Notes: generated from the sequence alone by a model not told the origin. DNA of 46,194 bases from Lachnospiraceae bacterium (GCA_026169045.1 JAPFDH010000116.1:1-46194); one strand, 5' to 3'. Numbered from the stretch's first letter, positions 1-8,233 are shown. Program-made: numbers and translations.

Positions 1-130
1 AATGATAGAAAAAATCCTTATTCATGAGGCAACAACGAATGAGGAGAACGAAAGAATACAGGAAATAGAGATATACTACCGATTTATTGGAAAAGTAGAT
101 TGATAAAGAGGGTTCATATCTTTAACTAAG
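1..130 (+). mobile_element. Right edge of an integrated element carrying a serine recombinase
   Basis: The first 103 bases encode the tail of a large serine recombinase. About 27 bases after its stop, the sequence abruptly becomes the inside of an XRE regulator gene (from about base 130). A recombinase sitting beside the boundary of its own element is the usual layout for serine-recombinase transposons and conjugative elements. The boundary is inferred from where homology to the regulator resumes: the codon expected to be TGG (Trp) reads AGG at 129-131, so the shared bases begin near 130. The other end of the element lies outside the window. Confidence 0.6.
2..103 (+). CDS. Large serine recombinase, C-terminal fragment (cut by window edge)
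   Basis: An open frame runs from the window edge to TGA at 101-103 and gives 33 residues. It contains EKILIHEA and, at the end, RIQEIEIYYRFIGKVD. This pattern, a 'IEKI-x-x-HE' strand followed by 'QEIEIYY-x-FIG' and the stop, is the C-terminal end of resolvase-type site-specific recombinases with a DUF4368 tail, common in Clostridia mobile elements. The catalytic serine domain is upstream and not visible. The ATG at base 2 is internal to the protein and is not a start. The assignment rests on recalled family pattern only. Confidence 0.65.
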   Translation: MIEKILIHEATTNEENERIQEIEIYYRFIGKVD

Positions 131-1109
131 GGAAAGCGGAAATTCCTATCCGGATATCAGTTTATTACCACGTTTGTCAGAAATTTTTCATGTAACTCTG
201 GATTCTCTTTTTGGAAAAGAAGAAAATTCTATTTTAACCGAACATGTATTGGAAAAAGCTGTAAAAGCGGCATCTATGGATGCTTCCTCAAAAGAGAACG
301 ATATGTTTACAGATGAGGATCATGAGGTAGAATCGGATTCGGCCCAATCCTTTGGGAAATATGTCGGAAATATTGTGAATATGAGTCTGAAAAGTGGTAT
401 GAACGGTTTGGAAAAAGCTGTAGATGCGTTGAAAAAAATTGATTTTAAAAACCTGGATCTGAAAGACATTGACCGGTCCATGGGAAATAAATTGAAATCA
501 GCGGTGGATAAAGGGAAGAAGGGGAACATTTTCATTCATTTTGGATCAAATGAAGCCGAAGGGGAGGAAGAGCAAAGAGAAGAATGTAGCAGTGAAGAGA
601 CATGGAAAGAAAAGGAAGCATACGCACAACAGGATGATTTCTTCCAAGAAATGGAAGGATGGGGCGGAAAGAAACAAGAGGATGTTCCATGGGGAGATGA
701 TGGGAAAATCCGTGCGGTGGTATATTTGGGAAAAACCATGTTAAATGTAAGAGAATACAGAAATATGAAGGGTAAAATGACATTGGAATTGGAAGGAAAT
801 AGCAATGATGTCATCACATATATGAATGTAACCTGTGAAAATGTGGGTGGAAACATAAAAGCCGGAGGAAATGTAACCTGTGATATGGTTCATGGAAATG
901 TGGGAGCAGAAAACAATGTAACCTGTGACGATGTGACGGGAAGTGTATTTGCCGGAGGAAATGTAATATGTAATGATATAAAGGGAAATGTGGCGGCCGG
1001 AGGAAATGTGGAGTGTGATATGGTAAATCAGAATGTAACAGCTGGCGGCAGTGTAGAGTGTGATCGTGTTTACGGAAATGTAACGGCAAATCAGGTTTTC
1101 CATAATTAA
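130..1109 (+). pseudogene. XRE-family regulator with beta-helix repeat tail, 5' end lost
   Basis: From base 132 the frame reads ESGNSYPDISLLPRLSEIF, which is the end of the HTH_3 domain of XRE regulators (normally preceded by a SKW motif). An in-frame stop lies just upstream at 123-125, so the first roughly 35 codons, including the recognition helix, are missing. A TTG at 174 could start a remnant of 311 residues. After the HTH remnant comes an acidic, Lys/Glu-rich middle (about residues 25-180 of the remnant), then a strand-rich segment and six 15-residue repeats rich in Gly, Asn, Val and Cys at the C terminus. Similar XRE proteins with Gly/Val/Cys repeat tails occur in Lachnospiraceae; their function is not established. 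Insertion of the recombinase-bearing element explains the truncation. The rest of the frame is intact, which suggests a recent event or retained use. Confidence 0.7.
825..1094 (+). repeat. Six in-frame 45-bp tandem repeats
   Basis: Six consecutive 45-base units encode 15-residue repeats of the form N-V-x-C-[DEN]-x-[VI]-x-[GQ]-[NS]-[VI]-x-A-x-x. Units vary in sequence but keep exact length. The periodic Val/Cys/Gly spacing suggests a stacked beta-solenoid at the C terminus of the truncated XRE protein. Every unit keeps one Cys. Confidence 0.8.
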
Positions 1110-1284
1110 AGATCGATGGAAACTGTCTGAGTTTCAGCCGATATAGTGTTTCTTTACAAAGAAGATGAACAGAAGAACGGGAAAGATATTGTGCTGTGGA
1201 AAAGAAAATGGTATCATGAAACAGTTACAGTAATAAAACAGGCCAGAAAAGCTTGGAAGCCGCAGAAATGAGAGGTAAAGAACT

Positions 1285-2379
1285 ATGGCAGGATCGACAT
1301 TTGGAACATTATTTCGTGTGACTACCTGGGGGGAATCCCATGGAAAAGGAATCGGAGCTGTAGTGGATGGAGTTCCGGCAGGAATTCCCATTAATGAAGA
1401 GGTAATACAGAGATACCTGAACCGCAGAAGACCCGGACAAAATGCGTTTACAACACAGAGAAAAGAAAAGGATCAGGTTGAAATTCTTTCCGGTGTATTT
1501 GAAGGAAAAACGACGGGGACACCGATTGCGCTGGAAGTGCGAAATGAAGATCAGCATTCTCATGACTACAAAGAGATTGCCGGATATTACAGACCGGGGC
1601 ATGCTGATTTTACATTTGATGAAAAGTATGGTTTCCGGGATTATCGGGGAGGCGGACGTTCTTCCGGAAGAGAAACCATTGGACGAGTGGCCGCCGGAGC
1701 AATCGCCTGTGAGTTTTTAAAAATGCTTGGGATCAGTATACTCACTTATTCCAGAGAAATAGGCGGGATTCGGGCAGAGACATTTGAAAAAGATCAGATA
1801 GAGCGAAATGCATTTCGTCTTCCGGATGAGCTGGCAGCAGAAAAAGTAGAAGCATATTTGAAAGAAAAGATGGCAGAATGTGATTCTGTGGGAGGAATCA
1901 TTGAATGTATTGTTTCCGGGCTTCCGAAAGGATTAGGAGAACCGGTGTTTGATAAATTGGATGCAAATCTGGCAAAAGCAATGATGTCCATTGGAGCCGT
2001 AAAGGGATTTGAAATGGGAGATGGATTTGCCGTGGCAAGATCTTGCGGATCAGTGAATAATGATGCGTTTATAAATAAGGATGGACAGATTGCAAAAGAT
2101 ACCAATCATGCAGGCGGAGTTTTAGGAGGAATGAGTGATGGCAGTGATTTGGTGATGCGGATTGCGGTTAAACCAACTCCATCCATTGCGAAAACACAAC
2201 ATACGGTGATGCAGGATGGTACACCGCTTGATGTGGTAATAAAGGGAAGGCATGATCCGATCATTGTTCCCCGCGCTGTGGTGGTGGTGGAAGCTATGGC
2301 CGCATTGGTTTTGACGGATGCGTTATTGATAAACATGAGCAGTCGTGCTGACCGAATCTGTGAATACTACAAAAAATAA
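1285..2379 (+). CDS. aroC: Chorismate synthase
   Basis: Catalyses the last shikimate step, anti-1,4-elimination of phosphate from 5-enolpyruvylshikimate-3-phosphate, using reduced FMN, in the cytoplasm. The 364-residue length is normal. The N terminus holds TWGESHG with the conserved His19, followed by the RRRPGQ motif near residue 48, HADFTF with His106, and the GGGRSSGRETIGRVAAGA signature at about 122-139. The start ATG has a GAGAGG ribosome site at 1271-1276. No other shikimate gene is adjacent. A strong terminator follows, so it seems to be expressed alone or from a promoter in the 175 bases upstream, where I see no clear sigma-A site. Confidence 0.95.
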   Translation: MAGSTFGTLFRVTTWGESHGKGIGAVVDGVPAGIPINEEVIQRYLNRRRPGQNAFTTQRKEKDQVEILSGVFEGKTTGTPIALEVRNEDQHSHDYKEIAGYYRPGHADFTFDEKYGFRDYRGGGRSSGRETIGRVAAGAIACEFLKMLGISILTYSREIGGIRAETFEKDQIERNAFRLPDELAAEKVEAYLKEKMAECDSVGGIIECIVSGLPKGLGEPVFDKLDANLAKAMMSIGAVKGFEMGDGFAVARSCGSVNNDAFINKDGQIAKDTNHAGGVLGGMSDGSDLVMRIAVKPTPSIAKTQHTVMQDGTPLDVVIKGRHDPIIVPRAVVVVEAMAALVLTDALLINMSSRADRICEYYKK

Positions 2380-2416
2380 GGTAAAGGTAGATAAAAAAGA
2401 TCGTAACAGGTTTTGC

Positions 2417-2453
2417 AAAAAAAGGATGTTGTGTTCGTGCAACATCCTTTTTG
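2417..2453 (+). terminator. Intrinsic terminator after aroC
   Basis: A perfect 13-bp stem (AAAAAGGATGTTG, 2419-2431, against 2440-2452) closes an 8-base loop and ends in a T5 tract. Confidence 0.85.
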
Positions 2454-2515
2454 TTGTGCATATCTTTATAGTAAGGTTTTAGAAGGGAAGATGCGAGAAA
2501 TGCATCAATATAAAA

Positions 2516-3322
2516 ATGACAAGAGTTGTAATTGATGCCGGACATGGGGGACGTGATCCGGGGGCTGTATACAAAGGAAGACAGGAAAAAGATGATACAT
2601 TGGATTTGGCATTGGCAGTGGGGGAGATTTTAAAAGATAATGGAATTGATGTGGTTTATACCCGAACCGAAGATGTATACGATTCGCCTTCTCAAAAGGC
2701 AAATATTGCAAATGAAGCAGATGCCGATTATCTGGTGTCGATTCATAGAAATGCCATGCCAAATCCTGGCACGGCTACAGGAATCGAAACACTGGTGTAT
2801 GAGGACAGTGGTGTAAGAGCAAAAATGGCCAGGGATATTAATACCGAATTGGAAAAATTAGGATTTAAAAACAGAGGCGTAATTGAACGTCCAAATCTGA
2901 CGGTACTTAAGCGTTCCAATATGCCAGCCGTATTGGTGGAAGCAGGATTTATTGATAATGAGCTGGATAATAAGAAGTTTGATGATCAATTGGATGAAAT
3001 TGCACAGGCGATAGCCAATGGAATTCTGAAGACAACGGGACGGGATAATTCAGCAGAAATAGAACCGGAAGAGGAAGTATCCAATGGAAAACCGGTCAGT
3101 ACGCCTAAATTTTATCGTGTCCAGGTGGGAGCCTATAAAAATAGAAATCTGGCCAATGCTTTGTCAAAACAACTTTCCAATGAAGGAATACCGAATTTTA
3201 TTACGTTTCGTGATGGATTATATAAAGTTCAGGCAGGTGCATTTTCACAGTTGGATAATGCAGTACGTATGGAGCAGCGGTTGCGTCGAATGGGATATAG
3301 TACGTATATCACCACTCGATGA
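2516..3322 (+). CDS. N-acetylmuramoyl-L-alanine amidase with SPOR domain, CwlC-like
   Basis: Predicted to cleave the bond between N-acetylmuramic acid and L-alanine in peptidoglycan. The Amidase_3 domain spans residues 2-172: zinc ligands His10 (DAGHGG), Glu24 and His77 (SIHRNA), and catalytic Glu142 (VLVEAGFIDN). A short acidic linker leads to a SPOR peptidoglycan-binding domain at about 198-268, whose two halves carry YRVQVGAYK and YKVQAGAFS. There is no signal peptide or membrane segment. Catalytic domain plus SPOR repeats without signal, at about 255-270 residues, is the layout of Bacillus subtilis CwlC, which lyses the mother cell late in sporulation. The start ATG lacks a close strong ribosome site (AGAAGGGA lies 27 bases upstream), so the precise start is less certain. 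A phage-type endolysin is the alternative, but no phage genes are near. Confidence 0.88.
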   Translation: MTRVVIDAGHGGRDPGAVYKGRQEKDDTLDLALAVGEILKDNGIDVVYTRTEDVYDSPSQKANIANEADADYLVSIHRNAMPNPGTATGIETLVYEDSGVRAKMARDINTELEKLGFKNRGVIERPNLTVLKRSNMPAVLVEAGFIDNELDNKKFDDQLDEIAQAIANGILKTTGRDNSAEIEPEEEVSNGKPVSTPKFYRVQVGAYKNRNLANALSKQLSNEGIPNFITFRDGLYKVQAGAFSQLDNAVRMEQRLRRMGYSTYITTR

Positions 3323-3381
3323 TACTTGGATAGAATTTATAAAGAGGCCATACGGCTATGCAGAGAAAAATACAGAGACCG

Positions 3382-3425
3382 ACCGGGGCTTTCGTTGGGA
3401 GAGTCCCGGTATGTGTGGAGTTTTT
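3382..3425 (+). terminator. Possible terminator after the CwlC-like amidase
   Basis: A 12-bp stem with two G-U pairs (3382-3393 with 3399-3410, loop GTTGG) is followed ten bases later by a T5 tract. The gap before the T-tract makes it a weak candidate. Confidence 0.4.
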
Positions 3426-3505
3426 GTGAATTTCCGTTTTTTGTTTGAAAATAAAAAAAACAGGTGATAAAATAACAAAAAAGTACGAAAGGATAATGCA
3501 GTATT

Positions 3506-4594
3506 ATGAAAGGAAAGAGAACAGTAATTATTAGTGTAATCCTTTTGGTTATCGCGTTTACACTTCAAATATTAGCCAGAGAAGTAACCGGATTCGGACA
3601 GTGGTATGCCGTGACGATCTATCCCTTTTTTGTCAATACATATGCCAGATTTATGTCCATATTTCCGTTTTGTGTATTGGAATGGATTGTTATAGCCGGA
3701 ATTCTGTGGATTATTTTTCTGGCTATACGCGGAATCATTCGTGTGATTCGAAAAAAAGAAACAGTGGGAAAAATGTTTATTAACGGAGCATTGTTTGTCC
3801 TTCTTGTCAGTTCCATTATATTTTGTATGCTAACCGTATTATGTAGTGTAAATTATTATCGGGATGAGTTCTCTAAAGTAGCCGGATTTGAAATTCGACA
3901 GCACAGTTCGGAAGAACTGAAAGAACTTTGTGTGAGCCTGGCAGAAGAATTGAATGAAGCATCCAGACAGGTTGAGAGAGACACAGACGGAACGTTGATT
4001 CTTCCTGATAATATAGAAGAAGAAGCCATAAAAGCAATGGAAAATCTGGGAGATCAGTATGAAGCATTGGGCGGATATTATCCATATCCGAAAAAGGTAT
4101 TGTTTGCTGATGTTATGTCGTATCAGAGTTTGATGGGGTTATATTCCGCGTTTACTTTGGAGGCCATGTATAATGGAGATATGATGACATACAATGTACC
4201 GGATACCATGTGTCACGAACTTTCTCATATGAAAGGTTTTATGCGGGAAGATGAAGCAAATTTTATTGCGTATTTGGCTTGCCGGGAATCGGGAAATCCT
4301 GTTTTGGAGTATAGTGGGGCGATGAATGCTTTCGTGTATGCCACCAATCAGCTTTACGCAGATGCCGGAAGCGAAGCATATTCAGAAATATTTGCTTTAG
4401 TAGATGAAGAGCCGCTTTTGGAATTGGCAAAGAATGATGCGTTTTGGAATCAATTTGAAGGGCCGGTAAAAGAGGTATCTAAAGCGGCAAATGATGCATA
4501 TTTAAAAGCAAATGATCAAAAAGACGGAATGAAGAGTTATGGACGGATGGTAGATCTGTTATTGGCCGAATATTTTGATCAGGCAGATGAATGA
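3506..4594 (+). CDS. DUF3810 membrane protein with HExxH-type metallopeptidase motif
   Basis: The 362-residue protein has a membrane segment at about residues 7-24, two more at 55-80 and 92-115, then a long extracytoplasmic domain. That domain holds CHELSHMKGFMREDEANF, giving a zincin-like His237-Glu238-x-x-His241 with Glu250 as a likely third ligand, so a membrane-anchored zinc peptidase is the natural reading. The family is known as DUF3810 and its substrate is unknown. The start has a GAAAGGATA ribosome site 12 bases upstream and the N terminus (MKGKR, then hydrophobic) is typical of a membrane protein. It stands alone between two hairpins. Confidence 0.75.
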   Translation: MKGKRTVIISVILLVIAFTLQILAREVTGFGQWYAVTIYPFFVNTYARFMSIFPFCVLEWIVIAGILWIIFLAIRGIIRVIRKKETVGKMFINGALFVLLVSSIIFCMLTVLCSVNYYRDEFSKVAGFEIRQHSSEELKELCVSLAEELNEASRQVERDTDGTLILPDNIEEEAIKAMENLGDQYEALGGYYPYPKKVLFADVMSYQSLMGLYSAFTLEAMYNGDMMTYNVPDTMCHELSHMKGFMREDEANFIAYLACRESGNPVLEYSGAMNAFVYATNQLYADAGSEAYSEIFALVDEEPLLELAKNDAFWNQFEGPVKEVSKAANDAYLKANDQKDGMKSYGRMVDLLLAEYFDQADE

Positions 4595-4703
4595 GTATTT
4601 GGAAAAAAGGACGAAGAAGGTAAAACGTTCAAAAAAAAATAATTATATCTGAAAACGAATAAAAGAATAGAAAAAAATCACTTGAAATGTTCAAAATAAT
4701 ATG

Positions 4704-4743
4704 ATAGATTGTTCATTGGTAAAAATGAACAATCTATTTTTTT
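4704..4743 (+). terminator. Intrinsic terminator after the DUF3810 gene
   Basis: A perfect 13-bp stem (ATAGATTGTTCAT at 4704-4716, partner 4725-4737) with an 8-base loop is followed by a T7 tract. Repeat copy A begins immediately after the T-tract. Confidence 0.9.
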
Positions 4744-4792
4744 GCGTGCAGACAACGAGCCGTGTGCGGACGCCTGCATATGCATGCGGTGA
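4744..4792 (+). repeat. Terminator-linked dispersed repeat, copy A
   Basis: Forty-nine bases starting GCGTGCAGACAACGAGC match copy B (30025 onward) at about 41 of 49 positions; most differences are C/T transitions. Copy A begins directly after the T-tract of the preceding terminator. An open frame upstream of the ABC ATPase start runs through it, which is a reason not to extend that gene upstream. Confidence 0.75.
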
Positions 4793-4812
4793 GTATACAT
4801 TTGGGAGTGGGA

Positions 4813-5613
4813 ATGGAAAAAAAAGAGCAAACCATAAAATTGAAAGTGAGAAATATACAGAAACTCTATGATGATAAAATCATTTTGAAAGATATTTCTT
4901 TTGATGTGATGGAAGGAGAGTTTTTAGCAATATTAGGATTGTCCGGATGTGGAAAGACGACACTTCTCCGGATTCTGATTGGGTTGGAAAAACAAGACAA
5001 AGGTTCTATCTACAAAGATGAGAAAGAAATTTCTCTTTTGCCGCCGGATCAGAGAGGAATGGGCATTGTATTTCAAAATTATGCCCTTTTTCCAAATATG
5101 ACGGTTCTTTCCAATGTGGAGTATGCGCTAAAGAGGAGAAAGGAAACAAAAAAAACAGCCAGAGATACAGCACTGCGGGTGTTGGAACAATTGGGAATGA
5201 GTGAACATCTGGATAAAAAACCAAGACAGCTTTCCGGAGGTCAGCAGCAGAGGGTGGCAATTGCACGTACTTTGGCTATGAATCCGGATATTATACTTTT
5301 GGATGAACCGATTTCAGCATTGGATGTGACAAATAGAGAAATAATGAAAAGGGAACTGAAAGAGATTCAGAAAAAATTTCATACCACAATGATATTTATT
5401 ACCCATGAGCAGGAAGAGGCATTTTATCTGGCAGATCGGATTATGGTAATGTCAGAGGGGACCATTGAACAGCTGGATACTCCGGATCAGATTTTCCGTC
5501 ATCCGGCTAATTCCTATGTAAAAGAGTTTGTTGTGGCACATCTGGAACAAAAGTACCAATCATTATTAAAATGTACCGGTCGTTTGGACAATGAACCCAA
5601 ACGTGTAGAATAA
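4813..5613 (+). CDS. ABC transporter ATP-binding protein (Fe3+/AEP/polyamine importer class)
   Basis: Energises uptake through the adjacent permease. In the 266-residue protein, Walker A is GLSGCGKT at 42-49, Q-loop Gln88, signature LSGGQ at 140-144, Walker B ILLDEP at 161-166 and the switch His at 198 (ITHEQEEA). It resembles the FbpC/PotA/PhnT branch but stops soon after the nucleotide-binding domain and lacks their usual C-terminal TOBE regulatory domain. I chose ATG 4813 because GGGAG sits seven bases upstream; an earlier in-frame ATG at 4762 would translate part of repeat A. It is first in a four-gene set with permease, cytidylyltransferase and binding protein. Confidence 0.9.
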   Translation: MEKKEQTIKLKVRNIQKLYDDKIILKDISFDVMEGEFLAILGLSGCGKTTLLRILIGLEKQDKGSIYKDEKEISLLPPDQRGMGIVFQNYALFPNMTVLSNVEYALKRRKETKKTARDTALRVLEQLGMSEHLDKKPRQLSGGQQQRVAIARTLAMNPDIILLDEPISALDVTNREIMKRELKEIQKKFHTTMIFITHEQEEAFYLADRIMVMSEGTIEQLDTPDQIFRHPANSYVKEFVVAHLEQKYQSLLKCTGRLDNEPKRVE

Positions 5614-5632
5614 AATAGGAAATGAGGATAAT

Positions 5633-7240
5633 ATGAAAAAAAGAAAATGGACAGCGGTACGGATTCTGATTATTCTTTTTTTGCTGGTCAGTGTGGTTTT
5701 TCCAATTGCTGGGGTAATGGCACAAATTTCTCTGAATGATGTGAAGAAAATCATGGTATCCGGACAGCTGGGGGAAATGCTTTTCCATTCATTGGTGGTG
5801 ACAGGAATTTCCACATTTATTTCTGTCAGTTTAGCTTTTTTACTGGCATGGTGTCTGAATCGTTGTAATATAAGGGCGAAAGGAGTCTTTTCCGTTTTAT
5901 TTACGATTCCTATGTTGATTCCATCGGTTTCCCATGGAACCGGTCTGGTACTTTTATTTGGGGATAATGGTATTATAACTAATTTACTTGCAATGTGTAT
6001 TCCCAGATTTAAAGTGAATCTGTATGGATATTTTGGTATGATCTTTGGCTGGGTCCTGTATTCCTTTCCGGTAGCTTTTTTGATGCTGAATGACAGTTTT
6101 CAATATGAAGACTATACAACATATGAGGCTGCTCAAGTCCTTGGTTTGGGAAAATTGGAACAATTTCGTACAATCATGCTGCCGAATCTGAGAAAAACAC
6201 TGATTTCTACCGTATTTGCCACATTTACATTGATTTTCACGGACTATGGTGTTCCATTGGTGGTAGGTGGGAAAGTGATGACACTTTCCCTTTATATGTA
6301 TCGGGAAGTAGTGGGATTATTGGATTTCTCAAAAGGAGCAATTATTGGGATTCTTCTTTTGATTCTGGCTATCGCAGCATTTGTAATTGATTTGAGAAAC
6401 GAAGAAAATGCCAATACATCCACGGTTACCAGACAATATGTAGTAACACAGAATAGAAAAAGAGATGTGGCAGCTTATGTGATTTGTTGTTTTACAGTTG
6501 TGGTGATCGGTCTGCCTATCGCAGCATTTGCTTTTTTATCGGTGGTAAAACAATATCCCATTGATTTGAGCTTTTCTTTAGATAATATTTATGAAGCGTT
6601 TGGCCTGGGAGTAGGACAGTATTTGGAAAATTCTCTTGCAATGGCTTTGGGAACAGCTTTTGTGGGAGTGGTTGTTATTTATTTTACGGCATATTTGACA
6701 GCACGTTCGAAAAAAACATGGACGACCATGACACTGCATCTTATCTCTATGATTTCTTTAGCGATCCCAGGAATTGTGTTGGGGTTATCCTATGTATTGT
6801 TTTTTAGAAGCACGTTTTTCTATGGAACCATTGCCATATTGATTTTGGTAAACACGGTTCATTTCTTTGCATCACCATATCTGATGGCATATAATTCATT
6901 AAATAAGTTTAACCGAAATCTGGAAGATGTTTCGGATACATTGGGAATCAGTCGAATGCATATGCTTTTGGATGTTTATCTGCCATGTACGCAAAAGACG
7001 ATTATCGAGATGTTTAGTTATATTTTTGTAAATTGTATGGTGACGATTTCGGCGGTATCATTCTTAGCGAATTTTAAAGATATGCCTTTGGCACTTTTGA
7101 TTCCCAGATTTGATTCCCAATCATTGATAGAAGCAACGGCGTTTATTGCCCTTGTTATTTTAGCAGTCAATGGTATAATGAAACTGGCAGTTTTTGTATT
7201 GGAACGTCATGTAAAAGATCCGGCGGAGCCGAATAGATAA
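5633..7240 (+). CDS. ABC transporter permease, two fused MetI domains
   Basis: The 535-residue protein is hydrophobic, with about twelve membrane segments arranged as two similar halves joined near residues 260-290. Each half carries an EAA-type loop that docks to the ATPase: EAAQVLGLGKLEQFRTIMLP in the first and a divergent copy (DVSDTLGISRMHMLLDVYLP) in the second. Fused permeases of this length belong to the FbpB/PhnU-type importers for ferric iron, 2-aminoethylphosphonate, thiamine or spermidine/putrescine; the substrate cannot be read from the permease. It starts 19 bases after the ATPase stop with an AGGAT-type ribosome site, so the two are likely cotranslated. Confidence 0.9.
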   Translation: MKKRKWTAVRILIILFLLVSVVFPIAGVMAQISLNDVKKIMVSGQLGEMLFHSLVVTGISTFISVSLAFLLAWCLNRCNIRAKGVFSVLFTIPMLIPSVSHGTGLVLLFGDNGIITNLLAMCIPRFKVNLYGYFGMIFGWVLYSFPVAFLMLNDSFQYEDYTTYEAAQVLGLGKLEQFRTIMLPNLRKTLISTVFATFTLIFTDYGVPLVVGGKVMTLSLYMYREVVGLLDFSKGAIIGILLLILAIAAFVIDLRNEENANTSTVTRQYVVTQNRKRDVAAYVICCFTVVVIGLPIAAFAFLSVVKQYPIDLSFSLDNIYEAFGLGVGQYLENSLAMALGTAFVGVVVIYFTAYLTARSKKTWTTMTLHLISMISLAIPGIVLGLSYVLFFRSTFFYGTIAILILVNTVHFFASPYLMAYNSLNKFNRNLEDVSDTLGISRMHMLLDVYLPCTQKTIIEMFSYIFVNCMVTISAVSFLANFKDMPLALLIPRFDSQSLIEATAFIALVILAVNGIMKLAVFVLERHVKDPAEPNR

Positions 7241-7269
7241 ACAGAAAGAAAAAAGCGGGAGGATATCCA

Positions 7270-8181
7270 ATGAATATTAACCAAAATCAATTTGAAATAT
7301 TAGTGTATGTAGAAAGAGAAGGCGGAAAGAAACTTACGCAGAGACAGATGGCAGAGGGAACAAAACTGTCTTTAGGAGTAGTGAACAAAACTTTGGCGGA
7401 ACTGGTATCCTATGGGTTGGTGACTGTGGATGAGGACCGGGAAGTGCAGATTACAAAAACCGGTTTGGATGCTCTGGAACCATATCGTGTGAAACGTGCA
7501 GTAGTAATTGCTGCTGGTTTTGGATCCAGAATGGTTCCTATTACATTGAATACGCCTAAACCTTTGGTACGTGTACATGGAAAAAAGATCATAGAAACAC
7601 TTTTGGATGCAGTGGCTGAAGCTGGAATTCCGGAAATCGTGTTGGTACGAGGATATTTGGGAGAACAATTCGATGTGCTAAAAGACCGATATCCCAATAT
7701 CAAGTTTTTAAATAATCCGATGTTTAATGAATCCAATAATATCTCTTCTGTATTAATTGCAAAGGATTATCTGGCAGGTTCCTACGTGATGGAAGCAGAC
7801 TTGCTTTTAGCAAATCCCCGGGTTGTGAGAAAGTATGAATATTGTTCCAATTATCTTGGAGAGTATAGAGATATGACTGATGATTGGTGTTTTGAAGTGA
7901 AAAAGGGGCTTATTCGAAAACTGAATGTAGGAGGAACAAACTGTTATCATATGTTTGGTATTTCATATTGGTCCAAAGAAGACGGAAAACGATTGGCAGA
8001 GTGTGTAGAAAAGACATGGAAGATGCCCGGAGGAAAAGAAAAATATTGGGATGAAGTGCCTCTTCGTACATTCCAGAAAGAATTTGAGGTAGCGGTTCGT
8101 CCATGTGAAGCAGGAGATTTGGTAGAAATTGATACATTTAAAGAATTAAAACAAATTGATCCTGTATATGCTATGCAATAA
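7270..8181 (+). CDS. Winged-helix/LicC-like nucleotidyltransferase fusion
   Basis: Residues 1-72 form a MarR-like winged helix (TQRQMAEGTKLSLGVVNKTL as recognition region, then a wing). Residues 75-303 are a NTP transferase domain: AAGFGSRM at 81-88, NTPKPLV at 94-100, the metal-binding EAD at 175-177, YWDEVPL, and EIDTFKELKQID at the end. The last two motifs and the length match LicC (CTP:phosphocholine cytidylyltransferase) and its relative PntC (CTP:2-aminoethylphosphonate cytidylyltransferase) better than hexose-1-phosphate enzymes. Placement within an ABC importer operon suggests the imported amino-alcohol or aminophosphonate is activated to a CMP derivative, or that the fused HTH senses it. 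The ribosome site GGGAGGA precedes the start. Substrate is inference; no LicD-type transferase is nearby. Confidence 0.8.
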   Translation: MNINQNQFEILVYVEREGGKKLTQRQMAEGTKLSLGVVNKTLAELVSYGLVTVDEDREVQITKTGLDALEPYRVKRAVVIAAGFGSRMVPITLNTPKPLVRVHGKKIIETLLDAVAEAGIPEIVLVRGYLGEQFDVLKDRYPNIKFLNNPMFNESNNISSVLIAKDYLAGSYVMEADLLLANPRVVRKYEYCSNYLGEYRDMTDDWCFEVKKGLIRKLNVGGTNCYHMFGISYWSKEDGKRLAECVEKTWKMPGGKEKYWDEVPLRTFQKEFEVAVRPCEAGDLVEIDTFKELKQIDPVYAMQ

Positions 8182-8233
8182 ACGGAGCCAGATTTATAAA
8201 AAACGCGAGATTAATAGAATAATAGAGGTAGTC

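Noticed and set aside
4762-4812. Earlier ATG for the ABC ATPase
   Set aside because: It falls inside dispersed repeat A and lacks a ribosome site, whereas ATG 4813 has one.
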